Shown in pieces: positions 25,988 through 34,970 of a stretch of 64,000 nucleotides of DNA. The notes below the pieces were generated by a model. That model had not been told where the DNA came from, ran no database searches, and saw nothing but the letters and a program-made list of their open reading frames with translations. The stretch is from contig NZ_CP073315.1 of assembly GCF_018140925.1 (NCBI RefSeq), positions 1,798,001 through 1,862,000 on the forward strand, given 5' to 3'. This DNA is from Psychrobacillus sp. INOP01 (GTDB lineage: Bacteria > Bacillota > Bacilli > Bacillales_A > Planococcaceae). Every line of letters starts with the position of its first letter. Position 1 is the first letter of the stretch. The position numbers and the translations under genes are program-made.

Positions 25988-27058
25988 ATGTTTTTAGCAT
26001 GGAATGAAATAAAAAAAAATAAGCTTCGTTTCACATTAATCGTAGGAGTACTAATGCTAGTATCCTACTTAGTATTTTTCTTATCTGGGCTAGCTACAGG
26101 GTTAGCGAGCTTAAATAGAGAAGCAGTAGATAAATGGGATGCAACAGCAATTGTTCTAACCGAAGAATCGGATAAAAGTTTGCCCCAATCCTCTCTTACT
26201 ACCGATGAAACAGATAGTATAGATGGTGAAGAAACAGCAATTCTCGGACAATTAAATTCAATCGCAACAAATGGTAATGCCAAACAAAATATTTCCCTTT
26301 TTGGAATAGATCCAGAAGAATTTATAATGCCTGACGTAACAGAAGGAGAAACATTTGAAAAAGTCAACGAAGTAATCGCTAGTGATACGCTTAAAGAGGA
26401 TGGATTCCAACTAGGAGACGAGTTAGAACTTTCTTCTACTGATGAAAAGTTAACGATAGTAGGTTTTACAGATAGTGCACGCTTCAATGCCGCTCCAGTA
26501 CTTTACGGGGAAGTTGCTACTTTCCAAAAGGTGAAGTTCGGTGAAAGAGCCACAGAAAATGAAACACAAATAAATGGTCTTGTTGTTCGCGGAAGTGATT
26601 TTTCTTCTATTTCTACTTCTAACGAAGATCTAGAGGTAATTGAAGTAGAAACATTTATAGAAAATCTACCCGGATACACGGAACAATCTTTAACTTTGAA
26701 CTTTATGATTTATTTCTTATTTGCTATTTCCTCTGTCATTGTGGCAATCTTCCTCTACGTACTAACAGTTCAAAAGATTAGTATGTTCGGAGTTATGAAA
26801 GCACAGGGTATTTCAAACGGCTATTTGTCTCGTTCAGTAATTGCTCAAACGTTTTTATTGGCATTCATAGGTGTAGTCGTAGGCTTTGCTTTGACACTAA
26901 TTTCCGGAGCATTTTTGCCAAGTGCGGTTCCAGTTTCGTTTGATATCCCAACTATGATCATTTATGGTGTGATACTAATAATTGTAGCAATACTTGGAGC
27001 AGTATTCTCTGTGTTAACAATTGTAAAAATTGATCCGCTTAAAGCGATAGGAGGTTAA
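25988..27058 (+). CDS. FtsX-type ABC transporter permease (HrtB-like)
   Basis: A 356-residue permease with one N-terminal membrane segment, a large extracytoplasmic domain (about residues 40-225) and three C-terminal segments, the MacB/FtsX layout. The C-terminal half, YVLTVQKISMFGVMKAQGIS to IDPLKAIGG, strongly recalls the haem exporter permease HrtB. It may export haem, another porphyrin or a toxic amphiphile. The ATG at 25988 follows AGGATG; an upstream start at 25949 lies inside the promoter region. The cognate ATPase follows after four bases. Confidence 0.8.
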   Translation: MFLAWNEIKKNKLRFTLIVGVLMLVSYLVFFLSGLATGLASLNREAVDKWDATAIVLTEESDKSLPQSSLTTDETDSIDGEETAILGQLNSIATNGNAKQNISLFGIDPEEFIMPDVTEGETFEKVNEVIASDTLKEDGFQLGDELELSSTDEKLTIVGFTDSARFNAAPVLYGEVATFQKVKFGERATENETQINGLVVRGSDFSSISTSNEDLEVIEVETFIENLPGYTEQSLTLNFMIYFLFAISSVIVAIFLYVLTVQKISMFGVMKAQGISNGYLSRSVIAQTFLLAFIGVVVGFALTLISGAFLPSAVPVSFDIPTMIIYGVILIIVAILGAVFSVLTIVKIDPLKAIGG

Positions 27059-27062
27059 TAAT

Positions 27063-27740
27063 TTGGCTATTTTAGAGCTAAGAAAAGTAAAAAAATCATT
27101 TGGCAGTGGACATAAACAAGTCGATGCTTTAAAAGAAACAAACTTTTCTGCCGAACCAGGAGAGTTAATAGCAGTTATTGGCCCCTCAGGTTCAGGAAAA
27201 AGTACTTTTTTAACGTTAGCTGGAGGACTACAAACTCCTACAAGTGGTGGTATTTTAGTCAACAATCAAGATCTTGGTCGATTAAATGAGAAACAACGCT
27301 CAAAAGTTCGTTTAAAAGAAATCGGATTTATATTGCAAGCATCTAATCTAGTACCATTTTTAAATATCGATAACCAAATGAAGCTATTAGATAATGTTAA
27401 AAAGGATAATATGACGCCAGAGGAATTGAATGCTTTATATGATAGCCTTGGTATTAAGGACTTACGTAAAAAATATCCTGCCGATTTATCTGGTGGAGAA
27501 CGTCAGCGCGTTGCTATCGCTAAAGCGTTATATAGTAAACCTTCGATTCTTCTTGCTGATGAACCTACGGCATCTCTAGATTCTGAGAAAGCTTATGAAG
27601 TTATGGAGCTACTGAAAAAAGAAACAAAACAAAATAAAACTACTACAATTGTTGTAACTCATGATACTCGCCTTATTGAGTATTGTGACAAAGTTTATGA
27701 AATGACTGATGGAGTACTAAGGTTGAAGGAAACATCTTAA
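27063..27740 (+). CDS. ABC transporter ATPase (HrtA-like)
   Basis: A 225-residue exporter ATPase of the LolD/MacB/HrtA group: Walker A GPSGSGKST, signature LSGGERQR, Walker B ILLADEPTASLD and switch His in VVTHDTRL. AGGAGG lies eight bases before the TTG start at 27063. It works with the preceding permease, and the pair closes with a strong terminator. Together with the B12-type MerR regulator, the unit looks like a stress-induced efflux system; haem toxicity is the best-supported guess. Confidence 0.88.
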   Translation: MAILELRKVKKSFGSGHKQVDALKETNFSAEPGELIAVIGPSGSGKSTFLTLAGGLQTPTSGGILVNNQDLGRLNEKQRSKVRLKEIGFILQASNLVPFLNIDNQMKLLDNVKKDNMTPEELNALYDSLGIKDLRKKYPADLSGGERQRVAIAKALYSKPSILLADEPTASLDSEKAYEVMELLKKETKQNKTTTIVVTHDTRLIEYCDKVYEMTDGVLRLKETS

Positions 27741-27751
27741 AAAACATGATC

Positions 27752-27795
27752 AGAGGCTATCCCCTAAGTATAAATTCGGGGATAGTCTCTTTTTT
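27752..27795 (+). terminator. terminator after the ABC exporter
   Basis: AGAGGCTATCCCC pairs perfectly with GGGGATAGTCTCT around 13 bases, then TTTTTT. Confidence 0.9.
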
Positions 27796-27808
27796 AACTT
27801 TTATCAAT

Positions 27809-27856
27809 TGTAATATATTACATTCACATTTCTCACAATATTATTGAAATTTGTGA
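27809..27856 (+). promoter_or_regulatory. operator candidates before the aminotransferase gene
   Basis: TGTAATATATTACA (27809-27822) is a perfect 14-bp palindrome. It is followed by a TCACAA and TTGTGA inverted pair (27833-27856) that runs into TATGAT, the probable -10 box. Confidence 0.45.
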
Positions 27857-27900
27857 TATGATAAAACATAAAATTTTATAAAGCGTTAGGAGTGCTTATA

Positions 27901-29076
27901 TTGAAGGTTCAACCATCTACTAAAATGTCATTATTTGAAAAAGCAATTTTTGGAGATTTGAAAGCCGCAGCAGCTGCCAAGCAAGCTCAAGGCTTTGACT
28001 TATATGATTTAAGCTTAGGTAGTCCTGACCTTCCACCAGATGAACGTGCTAGAAAAGTATTGTCAGACCTTAGCTATGCAACAAACTCATATGGTTATAC
28101 TCTTACCGGCACTAAGCGTTTTAATGAGGCCGTTGCAGATTATTATAAACGTCGTTCCAATGTTCTATTGGATCCAGAAACGCAGATTGTTCAAACGATG
28201 GGTTCACAAGAAGGACTGGTACATCTCCCAATCGCCTTTTGTGATGAAGGAGATATCATACTTACAACAAATCCAGGTTATGTAGCATATGATGCTGGCA
28301 TTAAACTTGCTGGTGCTGCACCCTATTATATGGAGCTATTAGAAGAGAACAAGTTTTTACCTGATTTAGATGCAATACCCGAGGAAATTGCGATGAAGGC
28401 AAAACTAATGATATTAAATTTACCTGGAAATCCGGTTCCAGCAATGCCTGATCCGATTTTCTTTGAAAAAGTCGTTGCCTTTGCCAATAAATACAACGTG
28501 ATTATTCTGCACGATGCGGCTTATTCGGAATTCTATTTTACTGGTGATTCACCAAGCAGCTTCCTTTCTACACCAGGAGCGTTAGACGTAGGGATGGAGA
28601 TCAACTCTTTATCGAAAAGCTTTAGCCTTGCAGGTACACGAATTGCTTATATCGCAGGAAATAAAGAGATGATCGATATTATGAAGCAGCTGAAATCCAA
28701 TTTAGACTTCGGAATTTATGGACCTATTCAGGAAGCCGGTATTGTTGTTTTAAATCATGCAGAGGAAATAACAGAACGTTTGCGTAAAATATTTGCAGAG
28801 AGACATCATTTTCTCACAACTGCACTAACTAATCTTGGCTGGAAAGTCGCACCTTCTACTGGGGGGATGTTCGTTTGGGCAAAATATCCGTATGAGATGA
28901 ATGACAGGGATTTCGCCTTTGAAGTAATTGATCAAACCGGTGTCGTAATAGTACCAGGAACCGTTTTTGGTTCCGCTGGAGCAGGCTATGTTCGCGTTGC
29001 ATTAGTACAGGATATTGAAGTACTCAAACAAGCAGTGGAACAATTAAAGAAATTAAAAGTACTTTCAACTTGTTAG
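27901..29076 (+). CDS. class I/II aminotransferase
   Basis: A 391-residue fold-type I PLP enzyme. The Schiff-base Lys is K239 in SLSKSFSLAGTR, with the PLP contacts N177, D205 and Y208 and the distal substrate Arg region near the C-terminus. It resembles LL-diaminopimelate, alanine and aspartate aminotransferases; the substrate cannot be fixed. TTAGGAG places the start at the TTG at 27901; a GTG at 27892 overlaps that site. It stands alone with two palindromic operator candidates upstream, so it is probably regulated by an amino acid-sensing repressor. Confidence 0.85.
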   Translation: MKVQPSTKMSLFEKAIFGDLKAAAAAKQAQGFDLYDLSLGSPDLPPDERARKVLSDLSYATNSYGYTLTGTKRFNEAVADYYKRRSNVLLDPETQIVQTMGSQEGLVHLPIAFCDEGDIILTTNPGYVAYDAGIKLAGAAPYYMELLEENKFLPDLDAIPEEIAMKAKLMILNLPGNPVPAMPDPIFFEKVVAFANKYNVIILHDAAYSEFYFTGDSPSSFLSTPGALDVGMEINSLSKSFSLAGTRIAYIAGNKEMIDIMKQLKSNLDFGIYGPIQEAGIVVLNHAEEITERLRKIFAERHHFLTTALTNLGWKVAPSTGGMFVWAKYPYEMNDRDFAFEVIDQTGVVIVPGTVFGSAGAGYVRVALVQDIEVLKQAVEQLKKLKVLSTC

Positions 29077-29130
29077 CAATAAAGTTCTTTGATTTCTAAG
29101 AGTTGCAGTCATGCTTCTATCAAGGGTATA

Positions 29131-29175
29131 AAAAAAACAATCTTTAGTCTGATTTTCGACTAAAGATTGTTTTTT
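29131..29175. terminator. bidirectional terminator between aminotransferase and GGDEF genes
   Basis: AAACAATCTTTAGTC pairs with GACTAAAGATTGTTT; A-run and T-run flank the stem, serving the two convergent genes. Confidence 0.88.
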
Positions 29176-30844
29176 AGTTGGTGTGATTAAAACGGACTAG
29201 ATTTTTACCAGCATTTTTAGCATCATACATAGCCTTGTCAGCTTCTCTAAAAACAGATGTAGTCGAAGAACCGTCTATAGGAGATAGCGTAATACCAACA
29301 CTCGCTGTGATATTCAATAGGTGACCATTAATTGACCAAGGAGCATTGATAGCTTGCTGAATATTTTCTGCTTTTTTTACAATTTGATCTTCCTTATGAA
29401 TATTGACCATTAAAGCGATAAATTCATCTCCACCTAGTCTTGCAACAACATCATTAGAATCTAAAGCTCCACTCAACCTTTTACCGAATTCCTGAATAAC
29501 ATTATCTCCAGTTTCATGTCCAAAATTATCGTTGATTTGTTTAAAGTCATCAATGTCAATAAGAAGAACCGCTAAGCTTTCTCCTGTATTTTCTTCTTGC
29601 TCTAAAAGTTCCTGGAGTCTACTTGTGAAAAAACGTCTGTTAGGTAAGCCTGTTAAAGAATCGTGGTAGGCAAAATATTCCAATTGTTCTACATTCGCTT
29701 TTTCTAACGAAATATCACGTACAATTAACAGCATGTATGTAAACTCGCCGCTTTCATCAAATACAGGAGTGCCATTTAGTTCAGTCCATATCCATCCTTT
29801 CTTTTTATGCATCGCTTTCAGTTGGACTTTATATGGTTTTTTGTTTTTAATCGATTTGTTGAAATGTTCCTCCAAAAATACCAAATCATCTTGATGTATA
29901 TTAAAAAAAGAATGCTGCTCTTCAATTTGTTGATTATCATATTCAAATATTTCTTTACTAGAGGGCGATATATATAAGTATTCTTGCTTATCATTCATTA
30001 AAATAATTACGTCTTGTACATTTTCTGCTATAATTCGAAATTTTTCTTCACTATCAATATAGTTACTCGCAAGTTTATCTAGTTCTCTCATATCTTTTAC
30101 TACAACGAAAATGCCTGTTTGTCGTCCTTTTAACATAATAGGAGCTAGTTTCACTAGGCATCCAATTGGAGTTCCTAATTTGTCCAAAAAATTTAAACGA
30201 TAATCTCTTAGTTCACCATTCAAAGCTAGCGCAAGACATTCCTTTGCTTCTCCTTGGTCCTTCGGTTCTACAAAGTCGATAAAGGTTTTGCCTATAAGTT
30301 CCTCCACTGAATAACCACTCAATTGTTCCAACGCGAAATTACCACTAGTAATAAATCCTTCCAAATCTATCTTAAATATAGCATCAGGGTTATTATCGTA
30401 TAGCGACCTATACTCGGATTCTGTTCCCGCTAACTGATTTTTACTTTTTCCCTTTTCGATTTCAGCAATTTTTTTACTTGTTATATCCTTTGTAACACCA
30501 ACTATATGCGTACAGTCTCTATCTACGTTAAGGATAGGTTTTAAAGTGGTCTCCGTATATATTAGGTCACCCGTATCAATTCTAATATAGTCCTCTAAAT
30601 AATGAGGTTCTATCGTTTTTACAACTTCCATACATTCATTTTGTAATTTATTTGCAAGTTCTTCAGAGAGAATGACATGTACCGGTTTACCGACAGCTTC
30701 ATGAGTTAGATTCATGTAATTTATTAATGAGTTATTTAAAAACTCAAATGAAAATTGACTATTTTTTTCTACTCTGATTATAAACACCATTTCTGGAATT
30801 CCATCCACAAGCGCTTTAATCAATGATAGCTGTTCTTTCACCAT
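29174..30844 (-). CDS. diguanylate cyclase with tandem PAS domains
   Basis: A 556-residue cytosolic sensor enzyme. Three PAS-type domains are visible (from about residues 5, 130 and 260; VGVTKDITSKK and LLIVRDISLEK are their typical ends), followed by a GGDEF domain starting DSLTGLPNRRFF with the active site RLGGDEF. It should make cyclic di-GMP. The RxxD inhibitory site normally five residues before GGDEF is absent. No EAL domain is attached and no membrane segment is seen. The ATG at 30844 is preferred over 30850, which crowds the GAGGTG site. Confidence 0.88.
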   Translation of the reverse strand: MVKEQLSLIKALVDGIPEMVFIIRVEKNSQFSFEFLNNSLINYMNLTHEAVGKPVHVILSEELANKLQNECMEVVKTIEPHYLEDYIRIDTGDLIYTETTLKPILNVDRDCTHIVGVTKDITSKKIAEIEKGKSKNQLAGTESEYRSLYDNNPDAIFKIDLEGFITSGNFALEQLSGYSVEELIGKTFIDFVEPKDQGEAKECLALALNGELRDYRLNFLDKLGTPIGCLVKLAPIMLKGRQTGIFVVVKDMRELDKLASNYIDSEEKFRIIAENVQDVIILMNDKQEYLYISPSSKEIFEYDNQQIEEQHSFFNIHQDDLVFLEEHFNKSIKNKKPYKVQLKAMHKKKGWIWTELNGTPVFDESGEFTYMLLIVRDISLEKANVEQLEYFAYHDSLTGLPNRRFFTSRLQELLEQEENTGESLAVLLIDIDDFKQINDNFGHETGDNVIQEFGKRLSGALDSNDVVARLGGDEFIALMVNIHKEDQIVKKAENIQQAINAPWSINGHLLNITASVGITLSPIDGSSTTSVFREADKAMYDAKNAGKNLVRFNHTN

Positions 30845-30948
30845 GTTCATTCACCTCTCTTAGTTGACTTATTATATTAATTTAAACATACACCAATAAG
30901 CTTAGCGAGTGGAAAAAAAGACCAAAAGAGGCATAGACAGGAATCTGC

Positions 30949-32334
30949 CTAGCTATCTTTTAGTCCCTCTTCTTCTACGGTAGGATGTACTAGTGCAAAC
31001 CTTTCCCAGCGCCTGCTTTTCCATCTGAAATACATAATTGTGGCACGCGTCCATTCATCTGCCGCTATTGCTAACCAAACTCCAACTAAACCTAAATCCA
31101 GTACAAAAATCAAAAAATATCCTAACGGTAAACTCATCATTACCATAGACAATGCTCCCATCATTACTGGGAAGGTTGCATCGCCTGCAGCACGCAAGGA
31201 ATTGATAATCACTATATTTATCGTTCGCCCGGTTTCTAATACAAAACTTAGCAGCAAAACAGATGCCCCTATTTGAATAATTTGTTCATTGTCAGTGAAT
31301 AACCCCATTAATGGATAACGCAGAATTATGACGATCGTTACCATTGTTATGGTAAAAATGATGGCCCATTTCACACTAAACCATACCGATTTATATGCTT
31401 CATCTTTTTCATTTGCTCCTACAAATCGTCCGACAATAATAGCTGTTCCCATTCCAATTGCGATAGCAAATAAATACGTGAACATCGATATATTCACAGC
31501 ATATTGTCTTGCCGCCAATGATTCTGCTCCTAAATAGGTAACATAGTATAAGAATACAATTTGACAACCTTGGTATAAAATCTGTTCAAATGCAGATGGA
31601 AGACCAATTCTTAAAATCTTTTTAATATACTCTTTTGACATCGTGAAGTAGTAATGAACCTTTACTCGATACTCCATCACTCTGTATAGTAGCCAGAAAA
31701 ACACAAGTAATGCTATAAAACGACTAAGGACAGACGAAATAGCTGCACCTTGTACACCTAGTTCTGGAAAACCAAATTTCCCAAATATGAGTACATAGTT
31801 TCCTATAACGTGGATAATATTCATCCCAAGGGAGACAAACATTGTCTGCTTCGTATAACCATGCACACGAATAATAGCAGCAAGCGCATTAATAATAGCC
31901 TGTAAAAAAATGGCTCCTCCAACAATCGTCAAATATTGTTGAGCATGGACTAACACATCCCCTTGCAGATTCATCGCAGTCATCATACTCTTTGAAAAAA
32001 TAATAAAACCAATACTAAGGAGAATCCCTACACATAAGTTAAGGGTTACTGCCAAGCCTGAAATCTTAGATGCTTCAACAAATCGCTTTGAGCCTAAATA
32101 TTGAGAAACAACAATTGCCGCACCATTTCCGACAACCTCTAATACTAAGATAGCTATATGAATATACTGGTTCGCTGCTCCTACTCCTGATACGGCATCA
32201 TCAGAAAGTGCACTGAGCATAAACGTATCCGCGATACCCATTAACATAAACAGAAATACTTCTAAAAAAATAGGCCAAGTCAAAGTGAATAAGCTTAACC
32301 TTTCGCCTAAATTGTTCTTTTTAGTGATTACCAA
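30949..32334 (-). CDS. MATE family efflux transporter
   Basis: A 461-residue protein with 12 hydrophobic segments in two similar halves, the normal MATE layout. The N-terminal segment LTWPIFLEVFLFMLMGIADT and the later GLPSAFEQILYQG are characteristic of the Bacillus branch. MATE proteins exchange Na+ or H+ for cationic drugs and metabolites; the substrate is not predictable. It is a single-gene unit, and no regulator is adjacent. Confidence 0.88.
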   Translation of the reverse strand: MVITKKNNLGERLSLFTLTWPIFLEVFLFMLMGIADTFMLSALSDDAVSGVGAANQYIHIAILVLEVVGNGAAIVVSQYLGSKRFVEASKISGLAVTLNLCVGILLSIGFIIFSKSMMTAMNLQGDVLVHAQQYLTIVGGAIFLQAIINALAAIIRVHGYTKQTMFVSLGMNIIHVIGNYVLIFGKFGFPELGVQGAAISSVLSRFIALLVFFWLLYRVMEYRVKVHYYFTMSKEYIKKILRIGLPSAFEQILYQGCQIVFLYYVTYLGAESLAARQYAVNISMFTYLFAIAIGMGTAIIVGRFVGANEKDEAYKSVWFSVKWAIIFTITMVTIVIILRYPLMGLFTDNEQIIQIGASVLLLSFVLETGRTINIVIINSLRAAGDATFPVMMGALSMVMMSLPLGYFLIFVLDLGLVGVWLAIAADEWTRATIMYFRWKSRRWERFALVHPTVEEEGLKDS

Positions 32335-32404
32335 TGTAACTCCTTCTTTATCCTGTAATTTTTAGTAAGAAGAATCTTACCATAGAAAACGCATTTATCC
32401 TATA

Positions 32405-32625
32405 GGTTAGTCAATTTCATAATAAAGTAATTAGTAGTAAAATCCGCACAAAGTTGATTTCCACTCCAGGCGGACGCTTTCCGAGGGCACGGCTTCAATC
32501 TCCTCGTCACTGAGTTCCTGCGGGGCTTTCAGATCGTGCACCTGTCGCTTCGCTTTCGGTGCAGAAAACGTTTGCTGTTCTCTCTGGAGCCGCCGCCTTG
32601 CGCTCCAATCAACGAAATCCACTTT
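32405..32625 (-). repeat. GC-rich dispersed repeat family 1, copy A
   Basis: A strongly GC-rich island in AT-rich DNA. On the minus strand it contains AAGGCGGCGGCTCC, GAAGCCGTGCCCTCGGAAAG and CGTCCGCCTGGAGTGGAAAT, shared with the copy at 57890-58112, including its AT-rich flank. Open frames across it are spurious. Confidence 0.8.
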
Positions 32626-32793
32626 TAATAAACGGATATTTGAAAGAAAAATTATATAAATGTTCGCTTTTAATATTGAAATGAGTAATTATGAAATTGA
32701 CTCACGTCTATAAGAAAAAAGCATGCGTCTTTTAAGAGAAAGGATACTTTCGCAAACTTTCTTGTTTTTTGTTGTTTTTTATAATTTTTTGCA

Positions 32794-32827
32794 TTTAAAA
32801 AGGAATGCCTGAGCATTCCTTTTTAAA
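32794..32827. terminator. bidirectional terminator
   Basis: TTTAAAAAGGAATGC is a perfect inverted repeat with GCATTCCTTTTTAAA, loop of four bases. Confidence 0.85.
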
Positions 32828-33050
32828 TGGCGTTTTCTGTTTTGTATTCTTCATCATATTCTTCATAATCCAATACTTCAATTGCGTTTGACCAAATGTA
32901 AAACAGTTCCAAAAAAGTCTTTAATATCTAGGCAGAACTGTTACTATCTTTGAAATTCTTAATCACATTTTCTATCAATGAAAGTTCTTCTTTGAAATCA
33001 CCAAAATTAACAATACCATTTTGCACATCAATGACTAAAAGTGCTTTCAT
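32823..33050 (-). pseudogene. broken isochorismatase-like hydrolase gene
   Basis: The ATG at 33050, preceded by AGGTGAG, opens a 40-codon stretch beginning MKALLVIDVQNGIVNFGDFK, the recognisable N-terminus of isochorismatase-family hydrolases with its catalytic Asp, and stops at 32928. Beyond the stop another frame reads to 32823 (ending TENAI) with coding-like composition (YIWSNAIEVLDYEEYDEE) but no match to the family. The central catalytic Lys and Cys regions are missing. An intact relative lies at 47304-47861. Confidence 0.65.
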
Positions 33051-33329
33051 TTTCTCACCTACCTATTTTCGTAATAGGTAATACTTCTTTATAAAGGTTG
33101 AGAATTACTTCATGTTTCATAAATTTATACAACCCGAAGCATTTCAACTGTCTATTCCTTGTAGTTGATTAAAGCTAAGACTTCCTAAAGCGTTCAAGAT
33201 TTTGTGCCTCCAATAGAAAGCTCTGGAAATGTAGATTTTAGGACGTTCGCAATTTTTGATAGTTCCATGTATGATTCTATCATCTTAGCGATAGGTTGCG
33301 CTGAAACTTCTTGTTAGGTACTTACACAC

Positions 33330-33475
33330 ATAATTGATTGTAGTGAAAGGCGGCGACTCCAGCGGGATGAGTGAGACAGATGAGACATCACAACGGACGC
33401 GTAGCTACGGTGATGGCTAATCGCTCACCCCGCGGAACGCGTCTGCCTGTAACGGAAATCAGCAGTATTATTGGA
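33330..33475 (+). repeat. GC-rich dispersed repeat family 1, copy B
   Basis: Plus-oriented copy: GGCGGCGACTCCAGCGGGAT at the left, and CCCCGCGGAACGCGTCTGCC with GGAAATCAGC at the right. The two ends can partly pair (GGGATGAG with CTCACCCC). The interior is diverged from the other copies. Confidence 0.75.
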
Positions 33476-33532
33476 TAGACCCAATTCTTCAAAATACCCG
33501 ATATATAAAAGAAGTCAATCGTGCACTATATA

Positions 33533-33883
33533 TTATTCAATTCCTACATGTTTATGAATATATTCCCTGATTTCTGGAACAGATAACTCCATTTCATATG
33601 TCAAAAGGTTATCCCTCACATACGCTAATTTGTTGCGCTCTACCGCATCGGATTGAATGTGTAATATATTATCTATATATAGTATTCCCTCATTTGTAAT
33701 CATTCTATCATGATCACTCAATAAACCTTTGTCATTCAGTTCTCCTTGAATTTCAATCAATTTACTCCCTAATGCTTTAGTTAAAACTTCACCTAGTTCA
33801 TCCGCATTTTTTTCGTTTTTTTCTATGAAGTTACATACATAATAAGCTAAAAGTGTTTGTTCTTTTTCTACTAGTTCCCCCAT
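33533..33883 (-). CDS. hypothetical small protein, winged-helix-like
   Basis: Not recognised with confidence. The 116-residue soluble protein has an alternating helical pattern, with the segment KLIEIQGELNDKGLLSDHDR followed by a strand-rich ITNEGILYIDNIL, which looks like the recognition helix and wing of a winged-helix domain, as in YjcQ-type proteins. No membrane segment or cysteine-rich motif except Cys near residue 17. GGGGGAGAT precedes the ATG. Confidence 0.5.
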   Translation of the reverse strand: MGELVEKEQTLLAYYVCNFIEKNEKNADELGEVLTKALGSKLIEIQGELNDKGLLSDHDRMITNEGILYIDNILHIQSDAVERNKLAYVRDNLLTYEMELSVPEIREYIHKHVGIE

Positions 33884-33943
33884 TAGATCTCCCCCATCCC
33901 ATCTTTTTACCTGTTATTCCCTTTGACATCTATTTCTAAACAT

Positions 33944-34026
33944 AAAAAAACGGGCAAAAAGACGCCCGGACATTTTTATATACTTCTTCTCTTTTTAAAA
34001 ACCTGAACATCCCCTATTCAGGTTTT
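33944..34026 (-). terminator. two successive terminators after gpx
   Basis: Reading from gpx, a first hairpin AAAACCTGAA/TTCAGGTTTT (33997-34026) is followed by a second, CCGGGC/GCCCG with seven T (33944-33969). Confidence 0.85.
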
Positions 34027-34031
34027 ACGAT

Positions 34032-34508
34032 TTATGTAGAAATTATTTTTTCAATGTCTGTTTTTATCGATTCTGGCTTATCAGTTGGTGCGTATCTTTT
34101 AATAATATCTCCATTTTTATCGACAAGAAACTTAGTGAAATTCCATTTGATATTATTCGATAAAATCCCCTTACTATTAGTAGTTAAATGTTGAAAAAGA
34201 GGGTGCGCATCTTTTCCATTAAGCTTGATCATTTCATGCATAGGAAAAGTGACGCCATAGCTCATTCGGCATGCCTGCTCCGCTTCTTCTGCGTTACCTA
34301 ACTCTTGTTTAAATTGGTTCGAAGGGAAGCCTAGTACAACGAGTCCATCATCCTTAAACTTGTTATATATTTTTTCAAGTCCATCAAACTGACCACTTAG
34401 TCCACATTTAGTAGCTGTGTTAACGATGAGCATTGGTTTTCCCTTGTACTCATTTAACTCGTACTCTTCGCCATCCGATTTTTTTACTTTAATATCGTAA
34501 ATACTCAT
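34032..34508 (-). CDS. gpx: glutathione peroxidase-family thiol peroxidase
   Basis: A 158-residue member of the glutathione peroxidase family, which in Firmicutes lacking glutathione uses thioredoxin or bacillithiol-linked thiols. The catalytic tetrad is present: C35 (TKCGLSGQ), Q65 (FPSNQF), W122 and N123 (KWNFTKF). It reduces hydroperoxides. GGAG eight bases upstream selects the ATG at 34508 over a GTG at 34517. It follows ohrR by a few bases in the same direction, completing an organic peroxide defence unit (ohr, ohrR, gpx). Confidence 0.92.
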   Translation of the reverse strand: MSIYDIKVKKSDGEEYELNEYKGKPMLIVNTATKCGLSGQFDGLEKIYNKFKDDGLVVLGFPSNQFKQELGNAEEAEQACRMSYGVTFPMHEMIKLNGKDAHPLFQHLTTNSKGILSNNIKWNFTKFLVDKNGDIIKRYAPTDKPESIKTDIEKIIST

Positions 34509-34513
34509 ACTAC

Positions 34514-34951
34514 TCACTCCTTAAGTTGATTTAGAAAAGCATTTAACTCTTTTAGATTGGTCATTAAAGTCTCTGCGTTAAGATTTAAATAATTGCAGCT
34601 AGTAATTTTACTGATGATAGCCTGTTCGATTGGTTTCTCTTGCTCTATAGCCTTTTCAGTCAACGAAATGACGAATGCTCTCATATCCTTATCAGACTGC
34701 TGTTTGTTAAGCCATCCATTTCCGATCATCCGGTTAATAATAGGATTTAATGTTCCAATCCCAAGCCCTAATTGATTTCCGATATCCTTTACTAACAAGT
34801 TATTCTGTTCCCAGAGTGTGAGTAGTACAAGATATTGCGAGAATGTTAAATGGAATGGCTCCAAAGTTCGTGCATATAATTTGGAAAAATTGCTAGATGC
34901 TTTGTATACCTCGAAGCATAGCTGTTGTTCCAATTTGGAAGAATTGTTCAT
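34514..34951 (-). CDS. ohrR: MarR-family organic peroxide regulator OhrR
   Basis: A 145-residue winged-helix repressor. The peroxide-sensing Cys is C12 in QLCFEVYKAS, matching the reactive Cys15 of Bacillus OhrR. The DNA-binding region is NLLVKDIGNQLGLGIGTLNP. Oxidation of the Cys releases the operator and induces ohr. The ATG at 34951 is preferred to the upstream GTG at 34960 by spacing from TTAGGTG. It lies between ohr and gpx, all in the same direction. Confidence 0.9.
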   Translation of the reverse strand: MNNSSKLEQQLCFEVYKASSNFSKLYARTLEPFHLTFSQYLVLLTLWEQNNLLVKDIGNQLGLGIGTLNPIINRMIGNGWLNKQQSDKDMRAFVISLTEKAIEQEKPIEQAIISKITSCNYLNLNAETLMTNLKELNAFLNQLKE

Positions 34952-34970
34952 AAAGATCACACCTAAAGAT

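Larger units (their letters stand above)
32626..33529. other. long gap holding repeats and a broken gene
   Basis: Apart from a terminator (32794-32827), remnants of an isochorismatase-like gene (32823-33050) and repeat copy B (33330-33475), I see only AT-rich sequence here. No intact gene is supported. Confidence 0.6.

Noticed and set aside
32431-32622. Open frame of 63 codons on the minus strand
   Set aside because: It lies wholly in the GC-rich repeat copy A, where stop codons are rare by composition; no ribosome-binding site and no protein-like pattern.
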